This document shows positions 54,370-63,397 of a stretch of DNA of 64,000 bases, one piece after another. The position numbers were made by a program, and so were the translations under genes. Source of the stretch: Campylobacter sp. MIT 21-1684. GTDB taxonomy: Bacteria; Campylobacterota; Campylobacteria; Campylobacterales; Campylobacteraceae. Location of the stretch: the NCBI RefSeq assembly GCF_026241315.1, contig NZ_JAPHNA010000003.1, positions 86,568 to 150,567 of the forward strand, written 5' to 3'. Each line of letters begins with the position of its first letter. Within the stretch, counting starts at the first letter, position 1. The notes under the pieces were generated by a model that saw only the letters and a list, made by a program, of their open reading frames with translations, had not been told where the DNA came from and ran no database searches.

Positions 54370-55176
54370 TTATTTCTTTAAAGTGATGCTTAAACCTCTT
54401 CTGATATTATCTAAACTATACATATCACTAACAATCACATAAATAGCTGCATTTGGAATGCTTTGAGAAAATTGAGTGGTTTTTACTTTATTTTCGACAG
54501 CTTGTATCAAATTTAAATTTTTATCCAAAAAAAGAAGTTTAGGAAACCAATTATCTGCTGCGTTACTTTGTATAAAAATACTTTTTGCTCCTTGAAGAGA
54601 AAAGACATAGTCTTTTAATGGTTTTTCAAGAGACTTTGGAGTATTTAAAGCTAGGTTAATATTACTTGAAAGTTTTACATTATCAAAATTCAAATCATAT
54701 TCATAGGTATAAGCATCTGTATGTTTCACATTTTCTATATACACAGAATTTGCTTTTAAAAGCATATAGAAAGTACCCGGGTCTAAAATATATTGAGACT
54801 GTACCTGTATGGTATAATCGATACGTCCATCACGCAAAATTAAATCCGTAGGGATAAAATATACATAACCGGCATCATTAAGTACATCATTTAAAATCTT
54901 AAAAAACAAAACAGCATCCGCTTTTGCTTTGAAATTAAGCTTAAAACTTTGGGGACTTGGAAGAGTTAAATTGAGTAAAGAATTGGTCTTTAAGAGTCTA
55001 GAAATTTGATTAAGATCTAAATTTCCATTCTCGTCTTCATAAGAAGAATCCGAAAATAAAAGTTGCAGTTTGGAATTTTTACTCGGATCGTTGAGTAAAT
55101 TTTTTGCAAGCTCTAAGCTTGAAATGGCAAGCATTTCACTCGCAAAAAAAAGAAAAAAGCAAATTTTTTTTACCAT
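54370..55176 (-). CDS. Secreted protein of unknown function (Cj0151-like)
   Basis: 268 residues. Signal peptide about 1-18 (VKKICFFLFFASEMLAISS). The mature part shows repeated beta-strand patterns (KLNFKAKADAVLFFKILND, YTIQVQSQYILDPGTFYML) and no catalytic motif. It follows a RodZ-like protein gene by a 7-base overlap, so an envelope or cell-shape role is possible. Corresponds by position to Cj0151 of C. jejuni. Confidence 0.82.
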   Translation of the reverse strand: MVKKICFFLFFASEMLAISSLELAKNLLNDPSKNSKLQLLFSDSSYEDENGNLDLNQISRLLKTNSLLNLTLPSPQSFKLNFKAKADAVLFFKILNDVLNDAGYVYFIPTDLILRDGRIDYTIQVQSQYILDPGTFYMLLKANSVYIENVKHTDAYTYEYDLNFDNVKLSSNINLALNTPKSLEKPLKDYVFSLQGAKSIFIQSNAADNWFPKLLFLDKNLNLIQAVENKVKTTQFSQSIPNAAIYVIVSDMYSLDNIRRGLSITLKK

Positions 55177-56093
55177 TCTCTGCCTTTATTAAGCTTCATA
55201 AATTCAGACAAAGAAATGCTTATGATTGTACCATCTTTGATTAAGAAACGTTTTGAGTTGCCAGCAGCAAATTGCTGTTCTTGCCCTCTCTCATTTAAAA
55301 CATTTAAAGCAGCTGCACCTGTTAAAACAAGCTGATCTTTTTCTAAGCTAAGGTTAAAATCATCTTTTTTAACAAGACTCGTTTTTCTGTATGATTTCAA
55401 ATCAATAAGTCCGATCCAAACAGGAGTATTTGTTTTAAACTGTGCTATTTTAGAATTAGTATTTATAGAATCTTGCAAACTTTCAGAAAGTATTTCATCT
55501 GTTGGCTCATTTGTGGTGTTTTGATCTTGAAAACTAGAACTTGCTTGTTGTGATGTTTGAACCTCTTGATCTTGTTTGTATGTAAGATTTGTATCATTAA
55601 AAATACTCTCATTTGTCTTGTTTTGATTGTTATCCACAATGACAACAGAACTACTTAAATTTTGTAAATTCAATTGGGCTTGTCCTAAAATTTCAGTTAC
55701 ACTAGGACTTGAAATATTTTGTTCGTGTTTAAAGAAAGTTTTAATGGTATCAAAATAATACAACACCACTACAAAAATCCCAAGTATAACAATAAACAAA
55801 AGAAAAAAACTAAAAGATTTTTTAGTAGAATAATCAACTTGAGAAATTGGCATATTTGTTTTTTTTTGGATATTGAGATTGTTTTCATTGAGATAATTTT
55901 CAAACTCTTCGTAAAAATCACTAAAATCGAGCTCATATTCGCGACTTAAAATTTTGATAAAACCACGAACATTAAAACGATTTAAACTTGCAAAATCTTT
56001 CTCTACCAAAGCCTCTAGAAATTGAAGTTCTATCTGTGTTTTTGCTGCAACTTCTTTTAAATTAAACTCTTGTAATTTTTTATAATTTTGCAT
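55170..56093 (-). CDS. RodZ-like helix-turn-helix membrane protein
   Basis: 307 residues with the RodZ order: N-terminal HTH (residues about 1-60, FNLKEVAAKTQIELQFLEAL then LNRFNVRGFIKILSREYEL), a single transmembrane helix at about 91-112, a Gln/Ser/Asn-rich linker (about 125-215), and a C-terminal beta-rich domain (PVWIGLIDLKSYRKTSL). RodZ anchors MreB in rod-shaped cells; a similar role in spiral shape is inferred. Start overlaps rlmB by 14 bases. Confidence 0.8.
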   Translation of the reverse strand: MQNYKKLQEFNLKEVAAKTQIELQFLEALVEKDFASLNRFNVRGFIKILSREYELDFSDFYEEFENYLNENNLNIQKKTNMPISQVDYSTKKSFSFFLLFIVILGIFVVVLYYFDTIKTFFKHEQNISSPSVTEILGQAQLNLQNLSSSVVIVDNNQNKTNESIFNDTNLTYKQDQEVQTSQQASSSFQDQNTTNEPTDEILSESLQDSINTNSKIAQFKTNTPVWIGLIDLKSYRKTSLVKKDDFNLSLEKDQLVLTGAAALNVLNERGQEQQFAAGNSKRFLIKDGTIISISLSEFMKLNKGREW

Positions 56094-56769
56094 TTATCAT
56101 CCTATCACAAAGTATTGCAAAAGCTACGCTGACATTGAGACTATCAAAATTATTTTTCATTTTTATGCCTATACATTCATCGCACTTTCTAACTATTTTC
56201 TTTGGCAAACCAAAGCCCTCACTTCCCAAAACCAACACTTTTTTACCTTTCACAAAATTAAGATTATGAATGTCATTTCCACTACTATCAGTAGCAAAAA
56301 GCTTAAAACCTGCTTGTTTTAATTCATTGAATACATCAAAAACATTAGGGCTTAAAACTATACTAAGTCCTAAAGCTCCACCACTACTTGCACGAATCAC
56401 TCCTTCCATAGCGAGTCTTTGACCTATAAAAACAAGTCCATCAACCCCTAAACTATAAGCTGTCCTTGCGATAGAACCTATATTACCAACATCGCTAATC
56501 CCACAAAGCAAAACTAAAAATTCTTTTTTCTTTAACTCATCTAAAGAAGAAAATTCAAATTCTTTAATCTTTAGTAAAAAACCTTGATGGTTTTTGCCTT
56601 TTGAAAGTGCCTGAGCTGTCTTAGAATCAAGTTTTTGCACTTTAAAACCAGAATTTGCGATTTTTTTAAAGCTTTCTTTATCGCACTCTTTTGCCAAATA
56701 CAATTCATCAATTAAATCTTTATGGTATTCTAAAATAGAAAAAAATACTTGTTTTCCATAAACTATCAT
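56080..56769 (-). CDS. rlmB: 23S rRNA (guanosine-2'-O) methyltransferase, RlmB/TrmH family
   Basis: SpoU-class knot methyltransferase, 229 residues. Motif 1 is DVGNIGSIARTAYSLGVDGL, motif 2 VLVLGSEGFGLPKKIVRKC, motif 3 IKMKNNFDSLNVSVAFAI. N-terminal L30e-like domain MIVYGKQVFFSILEY. Target (G2251 in E. coli) inferred. Three bases downstream of rsmI. Confidence 0.92.
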   Translation of the reverse strand: MIVYGKQVFFSILEYHKDLIDELYLAKECDKESFKKIANSGFKVQKLDSKTAQALSKGKNHQGFLLKIKEFEFSSLDELKKKEFLVLLCGISDVGNIGSIARTAYSLGVDGLVFIGQRLAMEGVIRASSGGALGLSIVLSPNVFDVFNELKQAGFKLFATDSSGNDIHNLNFVKGKKVLVLGSEGFGLPKKIVRKCDECIGIKMKNNFDSLNVSVAFAILCDRMINAKL

Positions 56770-56772
56770 TTT

Positions 56773-57606
56773 TCATTGTACCTTATTTTGACTTAAAAGC
56801 AGTTTTGCATAAAGTTCTTTTGGATTTTTTCCATTCATTTTTGCTAAAAGCTTACTCTTTATTTTTAAAGGAAGTTCAAGTTCTAAAATATCAGCCTCGC
56901 ATAACATATTATGCTTTTGCTGCATTGTGGCTGCTTGTACTACTAAGACCCATTCGCCATTTAAGTTTGCTTCCTGCAGTTGTATGAGTACCTCTTTACT
57001 TTTACCATAAAATTTGTTTTCAAATTTCTTAGAGATTTCTTTTATGACAAAGAGTTGGCGTTCAGGCTCTTTTTGTGCAAAGTCCTTTACAAGAGAAAGT
57101 ATACGTTTTGGAGATTCATAAAGTATGCTAGGATAAATATTTGAAAGCACCTTTTCTATATCTTTTTGCCTCTGCTTTCCTTTATTTGCCAAAAACCCCA
57201 TAAAAATAAATTCTTTTTCACAAAACCCAGAACTTACAAGTGCTACAAGCGCGGCATTCGCGCCAGCTAAAACCTCAAATTCAAGAGCATTTTGTAAAGC
57301 AAATTCTACTAAAGCTTTACCCGGATCACTTATGCCGGGCATTCCTGCATCGCTTATAAAAGCTATATTTTTTTCAAAAATTTTTAAATCCAAATTTTGC
57401 AAAACCTGTTTTTCGTTATGAGAATGAAAGGAAATGAAGGTTTTAGAATCAAAACAAATGTTGAATTTTTTGCAGAGTTTAGCAAACAATGCTTTACTTA
57501 CTCTCGTATCCTCGCAAAAAAAAATTTCGCAAGTTTCAAAGAGTTCTAAAGCGCGTATGCTTATATCTTTTAAATTTCCTATGGGAGTAGGAATAAAGTA
57601 GAGCAT
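56773..57606 (-). CDS. rsmI: 16S rRNA (cytidine-1402-2'-O)-methyltransferase
   Basis: 277 residues; SAM-dependent, cobalamin-methyltransferase-like fold. MLYFIPTPIGNLKDISIRALE (N-terminus), CEDTRVSKALF, ISDAGMPGISDPGKALV (about 87-103) and YESPKRIL are family markers. One base upstream of the rpmE stop region, in the same operon. Confidence 0.95.
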   Translation of the reverse strand: MLYFIPTPIGNLKDISIRALELFETCEIFFCEDTRVSKALFAKLCKKFNICFDSKTFISFHSHNEKQVLQNLDLKIFEKNIAFISDAGMPGISDPGKALVEFALQNALEFEVLAGANAALVALVSSGFCEKEFIFMGFLANKGKQRQKDIEKVLSNIYPSILYESPKRILSLVKDFAQKEPERQLFVIKEISKKFENKFYGKSKEVLIQLQEANLNGEWVLVVQAATMQQKHNMLCEADILELELPLKIKSKLLAKMNGKNPKELYAKLLLSQNKVQ

Positions 57607-57607
57607 T

Positions 57608-57808
57608 TTATTGCATTGCGTATTTTTTCTTGAATTTTTCTACCCGTCCAGCAGCATCGACTATTTTTTCACTTCCTGTAAAAAAAGGATGGCAATTTGA
57701 ACAAATATCAACTCTTAACTCACTTTTATTTGATCTAGTAACAAAACTATTTCCGCAAGCACAACTAACCTTGCATTCTAGGTATTGTGGATGAATATCT
57801 TTTTTCAT
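57608..57808 (-). CDS. rpmE: 50S ribosomal protein L31
   Basis: 66 residues, the zinc-binding type. Cysteines at CKVSCACGN and CSNCHPF (about 13, 17, 37, 40) form the zinc site. Starts [19 protein letters not shown] lies upstream. Confidence 0.97.
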   Translation of the reverse strand: MKKDIHPQYLECKVSCACGNSFVTRSNKSELRVDICSNCHPFFTGSEKIVDAAGRVEKFKKKYAMQ

Positions 57809-57886
57809 AATTTTTCCTTATACAAAACAATAAAAGCCATTATTGTAATGAGTTTATAATAAAACAAATATTAATTTAAGTACAAT

Positions 57887-58540
57887 TTAAAGCAAAATTT
57901 TTGCAGCTACGGCTAAAGCTGCACTGTGACTTTTAAGAATATTTGATGTTTTAAGGGCAAATTTTTTATGAAACATTTGTCTTTCTTTTTCGCTGAATCC
58001 ACCTTCAGGTCCTATAAAATAAAGCGCATCTTTATCAAATTGACCAGAATCTGCTTTAAAATCCACAAGTATCGCTTTTGGGTATCTTTCAAGGAAATCT
58101 TTCACGTTAAAAAAACTTTCAAGCTCCATTTTTTTAGCTCTACCGCATTGTTGGCACGAACAAATAAGAATTTTATTCAAACGTGAGAAGTCGGGTTGAA
58201 AATTTCGTTGAGAATATTCGCTCCAAACCAAAATAAGCTTCAAAAGCCCTAATTCATTTAAAAAAGGTACAATTTTTTCCAAAATTTTTACATCAATAAC
58301 GGCTAAGGCTAAATTAACAGAACTTTGAGGAGTTGGACAAAAACTTTGAGATAGTAAAATAAGCTTGCAAGATTTTTTATCCTTTTTTATAAGCTCATAC
58401 TCATATAAAAAGTCGTCTTCTAAATTTCGTAATTTTAAACAATCATTTTGTCGAATCCTTCTTGCTTTCAAATGCAAGATTTCTTCATTTTCAAGATTTA
58501 AGTGAGGTTTTCCTGCGTTTTTATTATAGAGAAACTGCAT
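57887..58540 (-). CDS. rsmE: 16S rRNA (uridine-1498-N3)-methyltransferase
   Basis: 217 residues; SPOUT knot enzyme. Family marks: N-terminal HLKARRIRQND-like PUA-ish barrel, LALAVIDVKILEKIVPFLNELGLLKL, and the SAM loop LYFIGPEGGFSEKE (about 175-188), then LKSHSAALAVAAKIL. Only one base separates it from the membrane-protein gene upstream. Confidence 0.93.
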   Translation of the reverse strand: MQFLYNKNAGKPHLNLENEEILHLKARRIRQNDCLKLRNLEDDFLYEYELIKKDKKSCKLILLSQSFCPTPQSSVNLALAVIDVKILEKIVPFLNELGLLKLILVWSEYSQRNFQPDFSRLNKILICSCQQCGRAKKMELESFFNVKDFLERYPKAILVDFKADSGQFDKDALYFIGPEGGFSEKERQMFHKKFALKTSNILKSHSAALAVAAKILL

Positions 58541-58951
58541 TTAAAAAAAATATTTTGTGCAAAGAAAAGGAAAAAAAAGCAAAGCGATTTCACAAAATAA
58601 AATGACAAAAGAGAGCCATCTAAAAGTCGTATATGTCCTTAATCGTCTTGCTTTTTTAAACTGAATAAAATGAAAAATTGCTAAAGCAAAAATAAGAATC
58701 CACGTAAAAATCATTACAACAAAATGTATATTGAGAATAAAATGATTTAAAGATAAAAGCAAAATACCAGTAAAAAGTATAAAAGCAAGAAAGAGATAAT
58801 ATACAGGAAGAAAAAGTCTTATACGTCGTATAAAAAGAAATTCTGTTGTAAAACTGCCTTGTGTTATAAGCAGATAGAAAAGCATTAAAAAGCCACTAGC
58901 ATAGAGGCTATAAAGGTGTAAAAGTAAAAAAAAATCGTATGAGTGATCCAT
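58541..58951 (-). CDS. Four-helix membrane protein of unknown function (Cj0157-like)
   Basis: 136 residues, almost entirely hydrophobic, with four predicted helices (about 7-28, 44-65, 71-95, 107-130). Two His residues (HLYSLYASG near residue 12 and HFVVMIFTW near residue 77) could sit within helices, a layout seen in small heme or copper membrane proteins, but I cannot assign a function. Immediately precedes rsmE in the operon. Confidence 0.82.
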   Translation of the reverse strand: MDHSYDFFLLLHLYSLYASGFLMLFYLLITQGSFTTEFLFIRRIRLFLPVYYLFLAFILFTGILLLSLNHFILNIHFVVMIFTWILIFALAIFHFIQFKKARRLRTYTTFRWLSFVILFCEIALLFFPFLCTKYFF

Positions 58952-58958
58952 TTTAATC

Positions 58959-59168
58959 CTACTTTGTTGTATTTATTTCTTCACTTTTGGCTTCATCATC
59001 TACTGGTAAAGGTAAATTTGAATCACTAAGTTCAGTTTTTTCATCATTTTGTTCAATTTGTACAGGCTCTTCTTTATTATTTTCGTCTATATTTGATTTT
59101 TTTTCATTACTACAGGCTACAAAAAAAAGAGTTAAGAGAGCTATAATCAACGGCGCAATTTTCATCAA
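58959..59168 (-). CDS. Small acidic lipoprotein
   Basis: 69 residues with a lipoprotein signal (lipobox FFVAC, Cys at about 19) and a highly acidic, low-complexity mature part of Glu, Asp, Asn and Lys, ending INTTK. No domain. It sits where C. jejuni has a small heme/cytochrome-like gene (Cj0158 as I recall), which is not seen here. Overlaps queD by 4 bases. Function unknown. Confidence 0.75.
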   Translation of the reverse strand: MMKIAPLIIALLTLFFVACSNEKKSNIDENNKEEPVQIEQNDEKTELSDSNLPLPVDDEAKSEEINTTK

Positions 59169-59746
59169 ACCTCCTTAGGATTTACAAAAATATGTGCATT
59201 TCGCAATTTTTCAAAAAATGTCTCATCATTCCATTCAGTCTTAATGGCTGGAGAAAATTCTATAGTATCAAGTGAGATTTGTGGTAGAATTTCGCTATAA
59301 GCGTCGTCTCTAAAACCTTGTGCATAGCCTGTCCTTGTTTCGTGAACTATAATGCTTTGCAAATGTACTCCAACCTCGCCATTGACCATTTTGGTTTGTT
59401 TTAATAAAGCATCAATTAGCACAAAAAAAACACGGCAAAAATTTTCAGCACTGATATTCACAGGCAAACACACCCAACGCTTTGAATACTTTTTCATCTG
59501 TGCTAAATACTGCGCGTCATCTCCGCTAAAAAGTGTAATGGAATGATCAAAACTGTCTATAATTTGTCTTAACTCTTGCTTAAAAAGTCCAAAGTCATAC
59601 ACCATACCTGCATTGTCCAAATATCGGCTTTCAAGCAAAACTTCAAGTTTATAGGAATGTCCGTGTATGCTGCTTTTGCATCGTTTTGAGCTACAAAATC
59701 TTACAATATGTGCATTTTCAAATTCAAACATTTTTCTAATAATCAT
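59165..59746 (-). CDS. queD: 6-carboxytetrahydropterin synthase QueD
   Basis: Second step of queuosine/preQ0 synthesis, 193 residues from ATG 59746, which overlaps the queE stop (ATGA). A longer frame to 59767 lacks support. The zinc/catalytic region is [20 protein letters not shown] (HGH plus Cys), with [20 protein letters not shown] as the second His/Asp part. Somewhat longer than E. coli QueD. In a queD-queE-moaA cluster. Confidence 0.92.
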   Translation of the reverse strand: MIIRKMFEFENAHIVRFCSSKRCKSSIHGHSYKLEVLLESRYLDNAGMVYDFGLFKQELRQIIDSFDHSITLFSGDDAQYLAQMKKYSKRWVCLPVNISAENFCRVFFVLIDALLKQTKMVNGEVGVHLQSIIVHETRTGYAQGFRDDAYSEILPQISLDTIEFSPAIKTEWNDETFFEKLRNAHIFVNPKEV

Positions 59747-60486
59747 ATGCTTTCTTTTGCTCCCCAAAGCCTGATATGAATTCTATCGCTGTAATTATAA
59801 CCATTTTTCACACAAAACTCGGCAATTTTTCGAGAGTTTAAAGAGAGTTTAGTTTTATTTTCGCCCATAGGCATACAAAAAACCTCATTTGGTACAGCAG
59901 CGACAATTTCTTGAATTTCTTTATGATTTTGTTCTAAATTTTCATAGTCTAATACAAATTTATAAAAGCTTACTTTAGCATATTTTTTAAAATGGGCTAA
60001 AGCTTTGAAATTAAGTCTTTTTTCTTTTGAAACACCACTATTTGCAAGTTTCACACTTAAAGCAAAAACACAATTTTTATAGACAGGATACTTTTCAAAA
60101 TTTAAAGCAATGCTTCCATTGCTTTCAAAATGTACTTGTAACTTTTCCTTTTGTAAAGCTTGGATAAAAGCTATAAATTCAGGATTTTTATAGTGAATTA
60201 ATGGCTCTCCTCCTGTAAGAACGATGATTGGAAAAAACTTTTGTTTCAGCTTCATTACTCTTTCAAAAAGCTCTTGAGCGTTATATTCGGAATAATTCTT
60301 TTTAAACTCTTTTGTAAAAACTGCTCTTAAAGTATCGCAACCAACTAAGTTTTTACCATTTTTTTGTGCACGCACTCCAAAACCTTTACAAACAAAATTG
60401 CATCCAGCAAAACGAACAAAAACGGCTAAATTTCCACTAAATTTTCCTTCTCCTTGCACACTTAAAAAGCTCTCTACCACTTGCAA
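59743..60486 (-). CDS. queE: 7-carboxy-7-deazaguanine synthase QueE
   Basis: Radical-SAM enzyme of queuosine synthesis, 247 residues. The cluster motif is unusual: [19 protein letters not shown] then LVGCDT, that is C-x3-C-x16-C, in place of the standard C-x3-C-x2-C. The third Cys precedes the conserved DT of the family. [17 protein letters not shown] is the SAM-binding GGEP. Epsilonproteobacterial members often have this expanded form. Two bases after the moaA stop. Confidence 0.9.
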   Translation of the reverse strand: MQVVESFLSVQGEGKFSGNLAVFVRFAGCNFVCKGFGVRAQKNGKNLVGCDTLRAVFTKEFKKNYSEYNAQELFERVMKLKQKFFPIIVLTGGEPLIHYKNPEFIAFIQALQKEKLQVHFESNGSIALNFEKYPVYKNCVFALSVKLANSGVSKEKRLNFKALAHFKKYAKVSFYKFVLDYENLEQNHKEIQEIVAAVPNEVFCMPMGENKTKLSLNSRKIAEFCVKNGYNYSDRIHIRLWGAKESI

Positions 60487-60488
60487 AT

Positions 60489-61457
60489 TCAGCCACCTGT
60501 TTTATAGAATGCTCTGCTTGAAGTTTCATTGTTCATTATTTTCCATTTATTTTTTTCAGGTTTTGTTGCAAGCACCCGTTTTAAAATTTCCACAGCAGCT
60601 TTTACATCACCCTTTGCAACAGCTTCTTTAATACTCAAGGCCTCATCAAAATACAAACAAGGGATAAGTAAACCCTCGGCACTTAAGCGAATACGATTAC
60701 AAGAATTGCAAAATTCATCACTATGAGGGTCTATTATGCCAAATTCGTAATCATTTGCTTTATAGAGAGTTACGGGCGAATTTTCAACTTTATGATGAAG
60801 TTTTATTGTAAATTTCTCAGAAAGAATTGCAAGAATTTCATCTTTTCTTAAAGCTTGAAGCTTACCGTAAGCGTGGATATTTTCCATAAATTCTATGAAG
60901 CGAATTTGCACTTTTTTTTCTTTTGCAAATTCCAAAAGAGTAACCAATTCATCTGCGTTAAAATCTTTTAAAGCCACGGTATTAATCTTTACTCTCAATC
61001 CTACACTTAAAGCTTCATCAATACCACTTAAAACAGAATCAAGAACATCTTTTTGTGCTAAAGTCCTTGCTTTTTTTGCTTGTAATGTGTCAAGAGAAAT
61101 ATTAAGCCTTTGCAGCCCTGCATTTTTAAGTTCTTTAGCATAATCTTTTAATAAGAAACCATTTGTAGTAAGGGCTAAATCTATTTCTTTTTTATAGGAG
61201 TGGATCATCGCAATAAATTGAGGTAAATCTTTCCTTAAAAGCGGTTCGCCTCCAGTAATACGAATTTTTTCTACGCCACGGTCAATGACAACTTGTATAA
61301 ATAAAAAAAGCTCTTCAAAGCTTAAAAGTTTTTCTTTAGGAATGTAATCAAAAGGAATTTTAGGCATACAATATAAACAACGAAAATTGCATTGTTGCGT
61401 AACAGAAATACGAAGATAAGTGATTTTCCTGCCGAATTGATCAAAAAGCATTTTCAC
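60489..61457 (-). CDS. moaA: GTP 3',8-cyclase MoaA
   Basis: First step of molybdopterin synthesis, 322 residues. Radical-SAM cluster [10 protein letters not shown] (about 23-31), [15 protein letters not shown], and the second cluster [20 protein letters not shown] (C-x2-C-x13-C). The usual C-terminal double-Gly is present (KTGG). Cofactor serves formate dehydrogenase, nitrate reductase and related respiratory enzymes. Confidence 0.96.
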   Translation of the reverse strand: MKMLFDQFGRKITYLRISVTQQCNFRCLYCMPKIPFDYIPKEKLLSFEELFLFIQVVIDRGVEKIRITGGEPLLRKDLPQFIAMIHSYKKEIDLALTTNGFLLKDYAKELKNAGLQRLNISLDTLQAKKARTLAQKDVLDSVLSGIDEALSVGLRVKINTVALKDFNADELVTLLEFAKEKKVQIRFIEFMENIHAYGKLQALRKDEILAILSEKFTIKLHHKVENSPVTLYKANDYEFGIIDPHSDEFCNSCNRIRLSAEGLLIPCLYFDEALSIKEAVAKGDVKAAVEILKRVLATKPEKNKWKIMNNETSSRAFYKTGG

Positions 61458-61459
61458 TC

Positions 61460-61969
61460 TTACTTAAGAAGTTGTTTGAATTTTAATACAAGCTCTACTT
61501 TGCCTGTGCCTATACGTAAATCTTTTGCGATTTGCTCCACATTTTTTCCTTCTTTAAAAAGTTCAACAATTTTTTGTTCTTGATTATCATAATTTGGAGT
61601 AAGTTTTGTCATATTTTTTGTTTTTTGTTCTAAATTCAATATACGGTTTTGTTGTTCATTTTGAAATTCTTCAATGATGTGTTCCATACCTTTGAGACTT
61701 TTCAATACAGGAATAATTTTTGCACTTATTTCTTTTTCAAGCAAAATTTGCATTTGTTCTTTTAAAAGCATAAATTTATAATCTTCTTCATTATCATCTT
61801 TATTTCCAAGTTCTTTACGAAAATAATGGAGTTCTTTACTTATATCTTCGATAGCATTTTGAAGTTTAATGATTTTTACATTGTTTTCACGCTCTTTAAT
61901 ATTCATATAAGCAAGTATGGCAATAAACAAAATAATTACAAAAACTAAATACAAAACCTCCTCACTCAT
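61460..61969 (-). CDS. Membrane-anchored coiled-coil protein (Cj0162-like)
   Basis: 169 residues: one N-terminal transmembrane helix (about 4-22), a long Lys/Glu-rich coiled coil (about 25-125) and a small C-terminal helix-turn-helix-like segment ([30 protein letters not shown]). Similar architecture occurs in conserved epsilonproteobacterial proteins of unknown function next to motility or metabolism genes. Two bases downstream of the preceding gene. Confidence 0.83.
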   Translation of the reverse strand: MSEEVLYLVFVIILFIAILAYMNIKERENNVKIIKLQNAIEDISKELHYFRKELGNKDDNEEDYKFMLLKEQMQILLEKEISAKIIPVLKSLKGMEHIIEEFQNEQQNRILNLEQKTKNMTKLTPNYDNQEQKIVELFKEGKNVEQIAKDLRIGTGKVELVLKFKQLLK

Positions 61970-61971
61970 TC

Positions 61972-62463
61972 TTATCCTTTCTTCTCTCGTATAAAATTTC
62001 TCTGCAATTCTACTACAAAAGCATCATAAGCTATTCTATCCTCTGGTTTTATCTTAATAATCTTTGCTAAATGGACATTTTCTGCTTTAAGAAATACAGC
62101 CATTTGTTGGTTTTTAAGCTCAAACCTTAGATAATATTCCTTCTCTTCGTTTAAACAAGGTTGTAAGAAATTGATATACTCGAAATTCAGCTCATCTATT
62201 ATACCTTTTTCCTCTAAAGGCAAAAGTTCATTTTGTTGCGATAAAGCGCTTTCAAGCCTTAAAACATCCTCTTTTAAACTTAAAAGTAAATCAAAAATCA
62301 GCCTTTCACTCTCTTCAAAATCTACACGAGAGCCAAGTTTTTTCCATTTATTGAGTTGTGAAATTGTTCCTAGCTTTAAATATTCATTTAAAAAATGCGT
62401 ATTTTCCACTTGACACTGCGAAAATTCAGCTTGAATTCCTGCTTTAAAAAACTTCATTTCCAC
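61972..62463 (-). CDS. Conserved protein of unknown function (Cj0163-like)
   Basis: 163 residues, soluble, Leu/Glu-rich helices in the N-terminal two-thirds and a beta-rich C-terminus (EYYLRFELKNQQMAVFLKAE) that could be a PilZ-like barrel, though the RxxxR motif is not present. Overlaps the prenyltransferase gene by 10 bases. I cannot assign a function. Confidence 0.8.
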   Translation of the reverse strand: MEMKFFKAGIQAEFSQCQVENTHFLNEYLKLGTISQLNKWKKLGSRVDFEESERLIFDLLLSLKEDVLRLESALSQQNELLPLEEKGIIDELNFEYINFLQPCLNEEKEYYLRFELKNQQMAVFLKAENVHLAKIIKIKPEDRIAYDAFVVELQRNFIREKKG

Positions 62464-63329
62464 AACATATCAACCCAAATAAAAATAAAAAACACAACAC
62501 TTAAATAAGCATTTAAAGTAAAAAATGCCTTATCAATTTTTGCAAAATTCTCCCGCACAATCTTATGCTCAAAAAACAAAATCACTGCATTTACAGCCAC
62601 CCCAATGAAAGCTATACTTCCAAGAGGAGTTACCCAAACAAACAAAAACCAAAAAAGTACTGCCAAAAGATGACAAAAGGCTGAAAGAAAAAGAGTGGTT
62701 TGCAATCCAAATTTTGCAGGTATAGAATGAAGTCCAACTTTTTTATCATACTCCATATCTTGTAAAGCATAAAGCAAATCAAAACCTGCTGTCCAAAAAC
62801 TTACTCCAAGACATAAGAGTACACTAAAAATGTGAATTTCTCCAAGCACAATCACACTTCCAGCAATAGGTGCAAGTCCCAAACAAAAACCCAAAACAAG
62901 ATGTGCTAGAGAGCTAAAACGTTTAAAAACTGAATAAAAAGCTAAAATACCAAGCACAGGAAAAGAAAGCCAGAAAGCTAAATCATTAATATAAAAAGCA
63001 CATAACAAAAAAATAAACGCGTTAAGAATGATAAACGCAATAACACTTTTACGTCCTATTTTACCACTTATATTAGGACGGTCTTGACAACGTGGATTAT
63101 CCTTATCAATATCTTCATCAATTAACCTGTTATTTGCCATAGCAAAATTTCTTGCACTTATAGCACACAGTATGGCTAAAATTAAATCTTTAAAACCAAA
63201 CCAAATACTTCCATTGGCAATTTTCGAGGCTACTAACAAAGAAGAAAATAAAAAAGGTAAAGCAAAAAGAGAATGTTTAAAGACAACGAGATCTAAAATA
63301 TCTTTAATTTTTATCCACAATATATTCAT
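62454..63329 (-). CDS. UbiA-family prenyltransferase (probable menaquinone-pathway MqnP)
   Basis: 291 residues, 8-9 membrane helices. The two Asp-rich motifs for polyprenyl diphosphate binding are [19 protein letters not shown] (about 67-85) and [18 protein letters not shown] (about 188-205). Campylobacter makes menaquinone by the futalosine route, where a UbiA-type MqnP prenylates the ring; older annotation calls it ubiA. First gene of the minus-strand run; AAGGAT-like site upstream is weak. Confidence 0.88.
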   Translation of the reverse strand: MNILWIKIKDILDLVVFKHSLFALPFLFSSLLVASKIANGSIWFGFKDLILAILCAISARNFAMANNRLIDEDIDKDNPRCQDRPNISGKIGRKSVIAFIILNAFIFLLCAFYINDLAFWLSFPVLGILAFYSVFKRFSSLAHLVLGFCLGLAPIAGSVIVLGEIHIFSVLLCLGVSFWTAGFDLLYALQDMEYDKKVGLHSIPAKFGLQTTLFLSAFCHLLAVLFWFLFVWVTPLGSIAFIGVAVNAVILFFEHKIVRENFAKIDKAFFTLNAYLSVVFFIFIWVDMLWK

Positions 63330-63397
63330 TTTTTCACTTTAAATTTTTTTGTTATGATTTTACTAAAACTTTTATAAATTTTAGGAAAACAAAGAGA

